60,262 nt of DNA from the NCBI GenBank assembly GCA_025716855.1, contig JAIXMQ010000109.1, positions 1 through 60,262 on the forward strand, in the 5' to 3' direction. Position 1 is the first letter of the stretch. Each line of letters begins with the position of its first letter. The DNA comes from Pilaira anomala (taxonomy: Eukaryota > Mucoromycota > Mucoromycetes > Mucorales > Mucoraceae). This document shows, piece by piece, positions 45,768 through 55,670 of this stretch. The notes under the pieces are model-generated. The model searched no databases and was not told the origin of the DNA. It was given only the letters and a program-made list of their open reading frames with translations. Made by a program: the position numbers and the translations under genes.

Positions 45768-46770
45768 GATTCAGAGTATTAGGAGGACCATGAGAAGAAC
45801 TGGATAAAGCCAAAGTAGTGAAGTTAGAGGCAGTAGCACGAGAAAGACGATAGAAGTTATCAAATACGCATGAGGAAGCCCATGAACCGTGAACAAGGAT
45901 GTCGTCAAGATTAGCACCGTTAATAGCAGCGTTAGTAGAACCAATAGCACGAGCACGAAGAGGGCCACTAGAACAGTTGTCATTCACAAGAACTAACGAC
46001 AAAAGACTACGAATATGACGACCTATAGTTTGAGAAGTGACAGCAAGTGAAAAGTCATTAAGATTGCGTACAAGAAAAGCAATAGTTCTGGAAGGGCGTG
46101 CTGGGTGAGGACCAAGACATTGAGTGATAGCAATACGAGACCGATAAGCTTGATAAGCACGAACAGGGCAGAGTAAATGGTCTGGATGACTATGAATAAG
46201 GACAACTCGTTCAATTGGGGAACCCATTCTTTTTTCTTTAGGGCAGTCGATAACCAGTTTGAGCTGTGAAGATCCCAAAAGAAGAGTCTTGTCAAGATGC
46301 ACCCGTTGAAGATCTGAAGGTCGAAGAAAACCAGTAATAGCCAACAGGAAGCACACTTTACGAGTAAGTTGTTCTGGCGTCAAAGAGTCATTATCACCCC
46401 AAGATTTTAATGTTGAGAGTACAGGTTCTAAATCAAAACTGGGTTTGTCAAAAGAGCGTACCGTTAAAGCTTTTAAGTTTGTAAAGAATCGTTGATATTG
46501 GGTATCACTTTGAATACTAGTACGAACCGATGGATCATAGAGATCAAGAATAGCTGACTTGTAAGAGAGGCAAGTAGATGTTTTCCAATTAAGTGTAGTA
46601 TGTCCGTATGCAAGATAATTGACAAGATAAGCCGGATCAGGGTTAAGATAGTCGAAGTGATGTAAACGACACCATTGAATAAATCGAGATTGAATAAGGC
46701 TGTAGCTTGTAGTCGAAGGTTGCGCTTCAGGGTTGATAAGAATAGCTAGTGCATTGTCGTCGTAACCTTT
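45736..46770 (-). CDS. DIRS tyrosine recombinase (C-terminal part of a 1241-codon open frame)
   Basis: The recombinase domain occupies the last 340 or so codons. A core-binding region (SRFIQWCRLHHFDYLNPDP) is followed by the catalytic domain with the first Arg in TGFLRPSDLQR and the second Arg, His and Tyr nucleophile in LRARAIGSTNAA, VHGSWASS and FDNFYRLSR. The stop codon and last codons lie inside the internal complementary region. The same frame is open without a stop up to 49461, overlapping both the gag and the RT frames; whether the upstream 900 codons are translated is unknown. The protein would integrate the circular DNA intermediate without target duplication. Start uncertain. Confidence 0.85.
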   Translation of the reverse strand, partial: KGYDDNALAILINPEAQPSTTSYSLIQSRFIQWCRLHHFDYLNPDPAYLVNYLAYGHTTLNWKTSTCLSYKSAILDLYDPSVRTSIQSDTQYQRFFTNLKALTVRSFDKPSFDLEPVLSTLKSWGDNDSLTPEQLTRKVCFLLAITGFLRPSDLQRVHLDKTLLLGSSQLKLVIDCPKEKRMGSPIERVVLIHSHPDHLLCPVRAYQAYRSRIAITQCLGPHPARPSRTIAFLVRNLNDFSLAVTSQTIGRHIRSLLSLVLVNDNCSSGPLRARAIGSTNAAINGANLDDILVHGSWASSCVFDNFYRLSRATASNFTTLALSSSSHGPPNTLNPQSESPTHDQ

Positions 46771-48700
46771 TTCTTCAAGTCGTCTACGTTTATGTTCCAG
46801 GCCAATAGGTTCCATTGAGGGTTCTTCTGTAAAAGATTGTCTCCTTGAACATGTGGATGGACCATGGAATGTGGGATTGTTAGCGGCTGTTGACGTGTCA
46901 TTGATAATAACAGAGGAAACCAAATTGCGCTTGGCCAGTTTGGTGTAATTATTGTCGCTGACGTCGGGTAATGGTTGAGATGTTGAAGACAGCGAGGTAT
47001 TAGATTCCACGGAGGACAAAGAAAGACCCGGTTCCATTGATTCCAAGGGGTAAGAAATGCATTGCTCGATAGGGCTTGAGGGTCCCATTTCCAGCTGAAG
47101 TACTGAAGGGTTTGGTGGTTCTGATAGTTGGCAAAGCAATCGACGAGATGTTTCCCCCACTTCATTTCTAACTGTTGAAAATAGAGCTTGTTGATTCGCC
47201 ACTCTATTTGTGTTGTCAGTTGACGTGATGGTGCATCCGCTGGATTTATGGCTGAGGGGATATAAGTCAGGTGAAGGCGTGTGTTGGTGGTAAGGCAGAG
47301 ATTCCATATTTTCTCTGCTAGTTTCGCTAGAGCTGGTGAGCGGGTGCCGCCAAAGTGTCGGACGTACGCTATTGCTGATATATTGTCGCAATATATTCTG
47401 AGTACTTGTCCCTGTAGCAATTTCATCTTCACACACTTCCATATCACAAGCAGTTCCCGATAATTGATATGTTCTGCAAGCTCCGTTTGAGTCCAAACAC
47501 CCTGCAATGTTGTTTGATTCCAAATTATACCCCATCCTTGATCGGACGCATCCGTGAATATCTCTTGAGTAGGTGTCTCTGGCAAAAATGAGAGGCCATT
47601 CCACTTGCTCAGGTGATTGATCCACCAATGAAGGTCTTGACATGCTTCCGTGCTCAGCAGAATTGATGAGTTCCAAGTCATGCCCTGATGAAGGCATTGA
47701 TTCTTCAAGTTTAATAGGTGACGTGTCTTGAGGCGTGCTGGAAACACTGCAGGTGTCATTGCCTGTGCCTTGCCTATAAATGATGATAGGTTCCTCAAGC
47801 TGCATGTCTTCGTCTTCAATAATCGGAGAGCTTCCCTTCGAATATCCCGTCTCTTTTGGAGAGGAACTGATAGAGACATGGACTGAGTATTGATTGTGAA
47901 ACCTAAGTGATCGAGTTGTTGAGTCGGTACCAACAGCGATTTCGTTGGTTGGTGAAGTAGACCTAGTTCTGATAGTTTCTTCAGTACAAGAGAGGTATGA
48001 TGGTGAGCAACTTCTTTGTTTTTCCCCATAATGATTAAGTCGTCCAAATAGGCTGATATTCGAATTCCCTTCCGTCTGGCCCAGCGAAGAAGAGGACGCA
48101 GTATCTTGGTGAAGACCAATGGACTCAGTGAGAGGCCGAACGCTAGAGTCTTGAATTGAAATACTTGGTTCTTCCATTGAAACTGTAGGTACTGTCGTGA
48201 AGAAGAGTGAATTAGTACATGTAAAAATGCATCTTTCAGATCGATTGAAGTAAGGTAATCGTTCGGTTGAATTATTTTGCATACCTGTTGAATAGTTTCC
48301 ATTTTGAATGATTTCTTTAAAATGTACTGATTTAACGGACGTAGGTTTAGGACCGGTCTCAAATCGCCTGTCTTTTTGGGTACGGTAAACAGATGAGAAC
48401 GGAAACCGGGACCACGGGTTCTTTCGATAGCATTCTTGTCCAACAGTGAGATTATTTCGTTCTGGATGGCTAATTGAGCTGCTGTTGTCTTCACGGATGG
48501 AAAGGCGATCGAGTGTGTATGACAAAGAGGAGGTGGTGCGACAAAGGGTATTTTGAAACCTTCTGTTATAATATTTAGGATCCACTGACTGTCGGTTATC
48601 TTTTTCCATGCGTCTTGATAATATTGAAGACGACCGCCTACAGGTAAAGAATAATTTATTGGCGTCTCTGAAAACCCCGAGAAGAAGAAGAGGTAGATGT
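46746..48700 (-). CDS. DIRS reverse transcriptase / RNase H / methyltransferase polyprotein
   Basis: An ATG occurs at 48494, but the same frame is open and conserved-looking upstream to within the gag gene (LPVGGRLQYYQDAWKKI at about 48640), so the real product likely starts near 48700 by frameshift. RT motifs: PVLNLRPLNQYI, SIDLKDAFLHV, FGLSLSPLVFTKIL, and the catalytic SAYLDDLIIMG. RNase H: TDASDQGWGIIW, NYRELLVIW, YCDNISAIAYV, NPADAPSR. A DIRS-type adenine methyltransferase-like domain follows (VDCFANYQN; FLCPPWNLI with CPPW in place of DPPY). It copies element RNA; the methyltransferase's role is unknown. It ends 46746, overlapping the recombinase domain start. Confidence 0.88.
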
Positions 48701-49468
48701 ACGAGGAGTAGTGAAACGGTTAGTGTTATTATTTGTTGTAGCGGCAGTAGGAGTAGAATCATGTGGTGGAGGGTTAGGCTGGTTTGTGGAACCCTGCTGA
48801 TCAACTCTAGTTCGATTAGTGTTGAAGTTGTTACGTTTTCCCGTTTTCTTTTGGGAAGGACGCCCTTTACGTTGGGCTTCCTGCAATGCCTTATTAAGTT
48901 TTGTCTGCTCCAAAATTCGTTCAGTATCCAATAAAGGTTCATTATTAGGTTCAGGTCGAATAGGTACAGATGTGAGTCCAGTGTCGCGGCATACGTTGTC
49001 GATCCGAAGCTGTGTAATAAACGAAGCCACATCTGAAACGAGGCTGTGCATCGTACGTAAAAAATCGACTGAATCATCGTGAGTTGGTGGTATCCGTTGA
49101 GCCAAATTATGGGCCATAAGGTCCATAGGTCGAGTAAGACCAGATAGTCTATATTGAATAGAAGAAAGCTGGTCATCATGTCGTTTCGTGAAGGCACCCA
49201 CATTACTGGTTTGTAGAGGTGGTGGTCGATATTGTCTTTCCAAGTTGGAAGGACAACGGTTGAGAAAAGCACGACGTTCAATTTCAGACAAAGGTGTGCG
49301 GAAAAAATCCAATTCAGCATCAGGAAGAATCTGATAAAAAAGAGGATATGGTTGTAAATCCACAGGAGTAGCTCGCGGGGTAAGGTGAGTGTCACGCTGG
49401 TATTGTTGCTGGAGGGCGGTCTCCAAAGCTGCAAGACGTTGTAAAATCTCTCCAGACTCATTAGACAT
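48656..49468 (-). CDS. DIRS gag-like protein, 270 aa
   Basis: First frame of the element, starting about 60 nt inside the right repeat region. A short coiled coil at the N-terminus (EILQRLAALETALQQQYQ) precedes a helical middle and a basic, Thr/Asn/Ser-rich C-terminus (QEAQRKGRPSQKKTGKRNN; SSSSRGFQRRQ) suited to RNA binding. No zinc knuckle seen. Expected to package the element RNA. The RT frame overlaps its last codons in a different frame, so the RT may be made by frameshifting or reinitiation. Confidence 0.7.
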   Translation of the reverse strand: MSNESGEILQRLAALETALQQQYQRDTHLTPRATPVDLQPYPLFYQILPDAELDFFRTPLSEIERRAFLNRCPSNLERQYRPPPLQTSNVGAFTKRHDDQLSSIQYRLSGLTRPMDLMAHNLAQRIPPTHDDSVDFLRTMHSLVSDVASFITQLRIDNVCRDTGLTSVPIRPEPNNEPLLDTERILEQTKLNKALQEAQRKGRPSQKKTGKRNNFNTNRTRVDQQGSTNQPNPPPHDSTPTAATTNNNTNRFTTPRTSTSSSSRGFQRRQ

Positions 49469-49520
49469 ATATGATCGTTTCAGGAATTCGAATGGTTGAG
49501 TACCGAAATTGCGAAAGAAA

Positions 49521-49630
49521 AATTGATAATTGTATACATTTAAAATTTTATTTTTTTTTATACTATAATTTCGATTAATAAAGGAAAAATTGGTAACACA
49601 GTCAGAGTCTCCGACTCATGACCAATAATG
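49521..49630 (+). repeat. DIRS right inverted terminal repeat and right-specific tail
   Basis: 49521-49611 is complementary to the left repeat. 49612-49630 (GACTCATGACCAATAATG region) is the right-specific tail, matched in reverse complement at about 45734-45752 in the internal complementary region. Confidence 0.85.
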
Positions 49631-50003
49631 TCTATCTGTTTAAATATTTTCAAAACGGATGATTGTAGCAACGACTTGACCAGGATTGAAAGGTAATTCA
49701 GAGAAGATAAACCAGCAATTATGTCTGTGTGAGGATAGAGCCAAATATGAATTGAGAAGTAATTTTGATATGAAGAAGGCCTCGAGTTTGGGAATTAAAA
49801 AGTATACAAGCTTGCAAGTACTTTATCTTTGGCGATTAAATGAAGAGATATGTGTAAAAGATGCTTTCCGGAATAGCCAGAGCAGTTATAGTAGTTTTGT
49901 TAGATTTTTTGTTTTCTTGTTTTCTTGTTTTCTTGTTTTCTTGTTTTCTTGTTTTCTTGTTCTCTTGTTCTTTTTTTTTTCTTTTGTTTTTTCTTTTGTT
50001 TTT

Positions 50004-50035
<32 letters not shown>

Positions 50036-50093
50036 TTTTTGTTTTTGTTTTTGTTTTTTCTTTTGTTACTGTTAAGAGCAAGGATTATTTCAA

Positions 50094-50137
<44 letters not shown>

Positions 50138-50790
50138 AGTAGTAGTCAAGACCATGTTGCCAGATTAAAAAGAAAGAGATTACATATCAAATAGTAACAA
50201 CCATATCACAGTCAACAAAAGAGAAGTTTGACGAATACATCATGATGAGCAAGAAAGATAATAAATACCTTTGTAAAATTAAAAAGCCATTTCCCAGTTA
50301 TCTCCTCCCAACGAAACGAAGCCACCTCAGATGGATGGAACATCTCTACTAATGGCACTACTATCCCGACTACGGTGCCCATATTGTACTGCGAGTCAGT
50401 TAAGAAGCAAGTCAGCAAATAATGGAATCGGTTATTCATGGTCAAAAGCTGTTTTCGATAACCAGTACTGAATCTTTCAATTAAACTATACGTATAGACT
50501 ATACTAACATCTCACACACCAAACAGTATCAACCAGACGAAGATCTCTTACACGTGAAATATAGTCATCTTGAATCAGACATTCTCTCCATGGCAACAAC
50601 CGTTGTATTAGACCAACCAAGCAATATCAAGACAAAAGCTTAGCAACCAAGGAAGAAATAGCCATTTTATACGCAAGGACTTGAAGTAAAATAAGTGTAG
50701 AATCATTCTTAAGAACACGTGTGGGAATATATTAGACAGTTATCTATTTCTTCCCCTAATAACGTTATATGTCTTACCACTGATATTATT
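49631..50790. other. Unassigned sequence with simple repeats
   Basis: No gene recognised. Contains a (GTTTTCTT)n minisatellite at about 49909-49965, T-rich tracts to 50060 and an (AT)n run at 50096-50135. The open frames over the simple repeats encode Phe/Val or Lys/Asn strings and are not genes. Confidence 0.5.
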
Positions 50791-50960
50791 CATTATGCAC
50801 ATCTCAAAGTTGTCCATTTCTTGATACAATATCTTGTATATCATTAAAGAGGTAGTTTTAAAGAATGTGTATGCTTTATTTGAAGAAGAAAAGAAAGAAA
50901 AAAAAAAAAAAAAAAAAAGGTGCTAAAATAAACCTGTTTGCGGTCATGTGATGGCGCCCA
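50790..50960 (+). repeat. Copy of the AATCTCTT-hairpin dispersed repeat
   Basis: Reads ATTATGCACATCTCAAAGTT, then TTCTTGATACAATATCTTGT and ATTAAAGAGG, then after a purine-rich tract AAACCTGTTTGCGG. Same order of blocks as 5630-5770; the stem is partly eroded here (ATATCTT). Confidence 0.45.
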
Positions 50961-51208
50961 AAGGTTTGTGGAGATTTAAAACATGCATAAATGTATGCAC
51001 CTATTTAATAATAAAATATTTATATCAATAGAGAATTTCTATTATTTTTTATAACAGACAGTTAAGATACACTGCTGTTAAAGAGCATCAATGTTATTAA
51101 GGATAATAAAATAAGGTAAAACTAGGGGTAACAGCGGATTTTATAAGATGTCTGCTTATAAAATGCCAGCATATTTTTTTATATGCGACTAAATTTAAAC
51201 CGCGTCGT

Positions 51209-51812
51209 CAATTTTTATATCACCAAGCACTAAACAGGAATTTTGCCTATTTGTTTCTCTCGCCATTTTTTTTTTCATTTGCCAGGCATGTATTCTATTG
51301 TGTGATTGTATTGGTATGTTGCGATGTCCGTATCGCAGAACATTTATAATGCTCTGACATCCCTCAATCAGCACTTCTTGAAGGTGTAATGCTCTAGTTT
51401 ATATGCTGCAGCAATAGTTTTACGTTCAATTTTTATATCACCAAGCACTACAGGAATTTTGCCTATTTGTTTCCCTCCCATTTTCTTTTAATTGCCAGAC
51501 ATATACTCTATTGTGTGATTGTATTGGGTATGTTGTGATGTCCGTATCGCAGAACATTCATAATGTTCTGACATCCCTCAATCAGCACTTCTTGAAGTGT
51601 AATGCTCTAGTTTCATGCTGCTGCAATAGTTTTGGTTCAATCTTCTTAATCTTTGACCTATTTGTTTCCCTCGCCTTTTTCTTTTAATTGCCAGACATGT
51701 ACTCTATTGTGTGATTGTATTGGGTATGTTGCGATGTCCGTATCGCAGAACATTTATAATGTTCTGACATCCCTCAATCAGCTCTAGTTGCATGCTGTTG
51801 CAATAGTTTTGG
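51209..51812 (+). repeat. Three tandem copies of a 150-220 bp hairpin unit (unit A)
   Basis: Copies at about 51209-51426, 51427-51640 and 51656-51812 (the last is deleted internally). Each contains closely spaced stem-loops: TGCGATgtccgtATCGCA, CAGAACATTcatAATGTTCTG and, in the full copies, CACTTCttGAAGTG. A fourth partial copy is at 52447-52592. No ORF is conserved among the copies, whereas the stems are kept with little change. Confidence 0.75.
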
Positions 51813-51831
51813 CTCAATCTTCTTAATCTTT

Positions 51832-52100
51832 GACAGTCTTGGGATAAAACCTGGGACATCAACTATCGACAGTGGAGATAGTTACGTCAATGAGAAGGCT
51901 TGACCCTTTTTTTCTATTTGATCTACTTACTCTTAGGCAGTCTTGGGATAAAACCTAGGGCATCAACTATCGACAGTGGAAGATAGTTACGCCAATTGTA
52001 AGGGATCAATATTCTCATCTGGTCTTATTCTTTGGCAGTCTTGGGGTTAAACCTGGGACATAAACTATCGACAGTGGAAGATGGTTACGTCAATGAAAAA
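51832..52100 (+). repeat. Three tandem copies of a ~100 bp unit (unit B)
   Basis: Copies at about 51832-51895, 51936-51998 and 52033-52097 share GGCAGTCTTGGGATAAAACC and ACTATCGACAGTGGAAGATAG, the latter a stem AACTATC...GATAGTT. More copies occur at about 53204-53265 and 53442-53506, with a partial one at 53840-53890, and in reverse at 59458-59500, 59835-59905 and 60090-60150. Confidence 0.75.
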
Positions 52101-52219
52101 GCTCGATCTTCTCATGAGTCTTTTTTTTTTTTGACAAGATTCTAATCCACATCTTCCTCATCCCTTCTTTTTCTTTTTTTCTTTTTTATACTCTCTTATT
52201 CTTTTCTCATCATGGTTGG

Positions 52220-53100
52220 TTGAACAGGTGTTCTTGAAGACTGACTCCTTATTAAAGAAGCTAGCTGGAGCAAAGGTTTGCTGGTGTATGTTCCGATCAA
52301 ATTGTAGTCGTTGCTGGTATTGGCGCTAGTGTTGATAAGAAATTGCAATCATGAAGGGTAAGACTTGGTTCTGTGAATCTCTTTCGATGGCAAGCAATTT
52401 ATTTCTGAAAGGTGTCTCGATGATACGATCTCAATCTTCATTCATCTTTAGCCAGGCGTGTATTCTATTGTGTGGTTGTGTTGCGTATGTCGCGATTTCC
52501 GTATCGCAGAACATTCATGATGTTCTGACATCCCTCAATCAGCGCTTCTTGAAGTGTAATACTCTAGTTGCATGCTGTTGCAATAGTGCAGATCTCGACT
52601 TTTCTTTTTGCTGCAGTAATTAACTTTACCACCGGATGATTCCCGGCTCCAAAAGTTTACTTTTGGTGGGTTAAGTGTATTACTGTATGAGTTTTATAAT
52701 ATTTTATACCAGTTTCGTTCTGGGTTTCTTTTGTCGAGTATCATGTCCTATTGTGGTAAGGAAAGTTGATGTAGTTGATCCTTGACTTCTTTATGAGAAC
52801 AGACGTGCGTTGGTGATATTGGTGCCAATGCTTGTTTTGGTGATATTGGTGCTAATACTGATACTGGTGCTAATGCTGGTGTTGGTAATATTGGTGCTAA
52901 TGCTGGTATTGCTAAGGAATCCATTTGTTAAACTCGGTTCTGTGAATCCTTTTTGATGGCAAACAATTCACTCATGACAGGTCTTGGTTTATTGAAATCA
53001 AAGGTAAAAAAAAAGGGGGGGGGGATATTTTTGTTGTTGTGTGTATACGATGATGGCAAAGGATATATATGGACATATTATCATCTTTTTGACCTATCAT
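52220..53100 (+). repeat. Further modules of the composite repeat (units C and D, GGTGCTAAT minisatellite)
   Basis: Unit D (TTCTTGAAGACTGACTCC, GGAGCAAAGGTTTGCTGG) at 52229-52290 resembles 54030-54100. Unit C (AGACTTGGTTCTGTGAATCT) at 52361 and 52930 resembles 53728 and 53777. A degenerate GGTGCTAATGCTGGT-type array is at 52815-52925. The order D, C, minisatellite recurs between 53.6 and 54.2 kb in changed order, suggesting duplication of a longer block. Confidence 0.6.
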
Positions 53101-53102
53101 TT

Positions 53103-53946
53103 TTTTAGGATGTAATCTCAATTATCTTTTTTTACGGGTATCATTTCTGTTATTGTTCATTTTCCCATCTTTGGTTCAATCTTCCCATTCAGTTTTATTC
53201 TATGGCAGTCTTGGGATAAAACCTGAGGTATCAACTATTGGCAGTGAACACTTGTTATGGCAACTGGTGGTGGGCTATACAGTTTCCGTTTTACGGTAGT
53301 GAACCATTGGAATTTTAAAAAGTAATCAATTTTGGGTGTACCCATCGGTAAGTGTTGTATGTTTTCAAAAAAAAAAAAAAAAGGAAAGGGAAGATAGTTA
53401 CGGCAATTATACGGACTCAATTTTCTGATCCAGCCTTATCCTTTGGCAGTCTTGGGATAAACCTAGGACATAAACTATCGAAAGTGGAAGATGGTTGTGT
53501 CAATGAAAAAAGCTCGATCTTCTTGTGAGTCTCCCTTTTTAACGGGATTCTAATACACATTTACTTGGTATAACTTCCTTTTCTCTTTTTCTTTTTATAC
53601 ATATATATTACTCTCTCTCCTCTCTCATTCTTTTCTCATCGTAGTTGATTGAACATGTGTTATAGGTGTAGGTGTAGTCATTGTCGATATTATTACTGGT
53701 GTTGGTACAATATTCATTCGTGAAGAGTAAGACTTGGTTCTGTGTATCTCCTTTGGTGACAAGTAGTTCATTCGCGGTAAGACCTGGTTCTATGTGTCGC
53801 TTTTGGTGGATTCAAACTTGTTATGTGATCTCATTCTTGGGGGTATCAAATATCGACAGTGTAAGACAGATACGTCAATGATAAGGACTCAATCATCTTA
53901 TGTGATCTCCTTGTTGCTAACCATACCCCCTTTTTTTATTTTCATT

Positions 53947-53988
<42 letters not shown>

Positions 53989-54807
53989 ATTTATATTTAT
54001 ATTAATCTCCTTTTCTTTCTTTACTATTCTCGATTCAAGAGATGAACTTGAACAATGAGTTCTTAGTAAGGAAGTTGGGTGAACCAAAGGTGTGTTGACG
54101 AAGAAGTTAATGCTGGTACTGGTGATAATGATGGTACTGGTGATAATGCTGGCACTGATGATAATGCTGGTGTTACTGCTGTTGTTGTTTTTAATATGTT
54201 TTAAAAGAAAGGAGGGCAAACCCTTGTTTTTTTTTCTCAATTTCTTTCTCTACTAAAGGTAGGTGTTTCCTCTCTTAGAACTATTGTATTATGGGAAATA
54301 GTTATGACATTTGAGGTTGCATTTGAAAGACGAGAAACCTAAACAAAAACAATATTGGTGTTGGCGTTAGAGTAAGTGTGGTAAATTGTTTTTTACTTAT
54401 TGAAAAAGAATGTCAATAAACTTCTTTTTTGTTTTTGTTTTTGTTTCTAAACTGATTTGAGTTGCTACTACGAGTTGACTGTCTCCTTCCCGCGTGTCCG
54501 TTAGTTTAATTTATGTGTAATGACACCTTTACCAAACAGATATTGAAGGGATGATAGTGGTATTATTATAAACTTTAGTAATATGATGACTCGTTCTTTT
54601 GTTAGACATTGTCAGTTCATGTTAGTAATGCCATTGGCCTGTAAAGAGTAATGGCCAACTTTTAATGATTCTGTTTTCTGACAAGCGTATTCTGCGTTTG
54701 TAGTAGGTCTTGAGTCGTTCATGAGTGGTTCGTGCAGTTTAATCTGCGTGCAACAATAACACGATATATGTATAGCACACGCCACCTTCCACCGACCCAA
54801 TACATAA
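53103..54807 (-). repeat. Left arm of a 1.7-kb inverted duplication
   Basis: Matches the reverse complement of 58425 to the window end block by block: the TTATGTA(T/C)TGGGTCGGTGG terminus at 54807, a 60-codon frame in both (IHISCYCCTQIKLHEPLMND), the (GGTACTGGTGATAATGCT)n array, a long T tract, unit C and unit B copies, and a G-poor end at TAGGATGTAATCTC (53108). The two arms differ in length through tract and array expansion. The conserved 60-codon frame has no recognised function. Confidence 0.75.
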
Positions 54808-55030
54808 GCTATGTAGATATTGAAGAGGAATCGGATGGATTGTTGTTCTTATCTCGGTGGTTTTCTCTAAGAGAATATAACAACATCAAGTAATTTAGTT
54901 GTTATGGATAGTTATCCATCTCATTTAACTTTTATCCTCTACTCTGATTTTTACATATATGTTTGTTTTTTTTTCTTTTATGTATGTATCTGACTGTAGC
55001 CTTCAGTTAACTACTGGAGTAGTATATTGA
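54808..55030. other. Sequence between composite repeat and LTR 3' half
   Basis: About 220 bp, AT-rich, no gene or repeat recognised. It is the right edge of the DNA that splits the LTR. Confidence 0.4.
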
Positions 55031-55489
55031 AACAGTTTTATTATTTTTATTTTTTGTTTACAGGTTACATATAATATTACTATTTAATATTGATAGATAA
55101 ATAATGTACTTCTGCTAGTAACAGCCGTTCTTATCCCAACACAAGGTAACTAAGCTTGTATCGAGACTGTTACCAGTAAATATCTCTTATTTTCAATTAA
55201 TATGAATTGAATATTTATTTTGTTTTGTTTTGTTTTGTTTTGTTTTATTCTCAATATTATTTTATTATTCGATCTTGGTTAGAAAACCATTGATCTTATT
55301 TTGCGTCAATTTGTATATGCATTTGAATACAGAATATTTCCTTTGGTTCAAGATATTGATAATAATATACAATGTTAAACATGTACATATATTATTATGA
55401 AGATATGTCAGGTTTTTATTATGATGTTTAGTGTATAATCCTGATCTACTACGTATATATTAATAAGTAGAGACAACGCAAATACGACA
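55031..55489 (+). repeat. 3' half of a split LTR
   Basis: Homology to the LTR family begins near 55031 (ACAGTTTTATTATT), passes through GTTCTTATCCCAACACAAGG and ends GCAAATACGACA at 55489. A (TTTTG)n expansion sits at 55217-55245. It follows on from the 5' half at 44588-45074 with little or no overlap. Flanks (GTGTG at 44583, GGTGC at 55490) do not form a clear target duplication. Confidence 0.65.
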
Positions 55490-55520
55490 GGTGCAAGTCT
55501 TTTTCTTGAATACCATAATA

Positions 55521-55670
55521 ATGTCCGTCTATTATTATTACTGCACTAAAGTTGAAGCCGTATTTACGAATTGCCTGCCTTCCGATGCCACTTTTGGTAC
55601 AGATTATGCGAAATATCTGCTTGATTTAGATGCAGGCGTACACTTGCCTACACGTTTTGGGCATCATTAA
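55521..55670 (+). CDS. Small ORF, 49 aa, relic or microprotein
   Basis: ATG to stop, with balanced composition unlike its AT-rich surroundings (TKVEAVFTNCLPSDATFG, LLDLDAGVHLPTRFGHH). It starts 32 bp after the LTR end. It may be the tail of a decayed gene interrupted by the LTR. No family recognised. Confidence 0.25.
   Translation: MSVYYYYCTKVEAVFTNCLPSDATFGTDYAKYLLDLDAGVHLPTRFGHH

Larger units (their letters stand above)
45454..49630 (-). mobile_element. Complete DIRS-type tyrosine-recombinase retrotransposon
   Basis: About 4.2 kb with the hallmark DIRS termini. Inverted terminal repeats: 45509-45601 and 49521-49611. Beyond these, the left end has a unique tail (45454-45508) and the right end another (49612-49630). 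An internal complementary region at 45668-45767 consists of the reverse complement of the left end (45668-45734) joined to that of the right end (45734-45767), as needed to template a circular intermediate. It encodes, on the minus strand, gag-like, RT/RNase H/methyltransferase and tyrosine-recombinase frames. No integrase, protease or target-site duplication, as expected for DIRS. All frames are open, so the copy could be recent or active. Confidence 0.9.

Noticed and set aside
46746..49461. N-terminal 900 codons of the recombinase frame as a normal protein domain
   Set aside because: This part overlaps gag and RT in other frames and has no recognised domain, so I annotate only the recombinase part and list the openness as a finding.
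49836..50194. Open frames over the (GTTTTCTT)n, T-tract and (AT)n region
   Set aside because: Simple-sequence DNA read as low-complexity peptides.
51209..52100. CRISPR-like array
   Set aside because: Units are adjacent without unique spacers and the sequence is eukaryotic.
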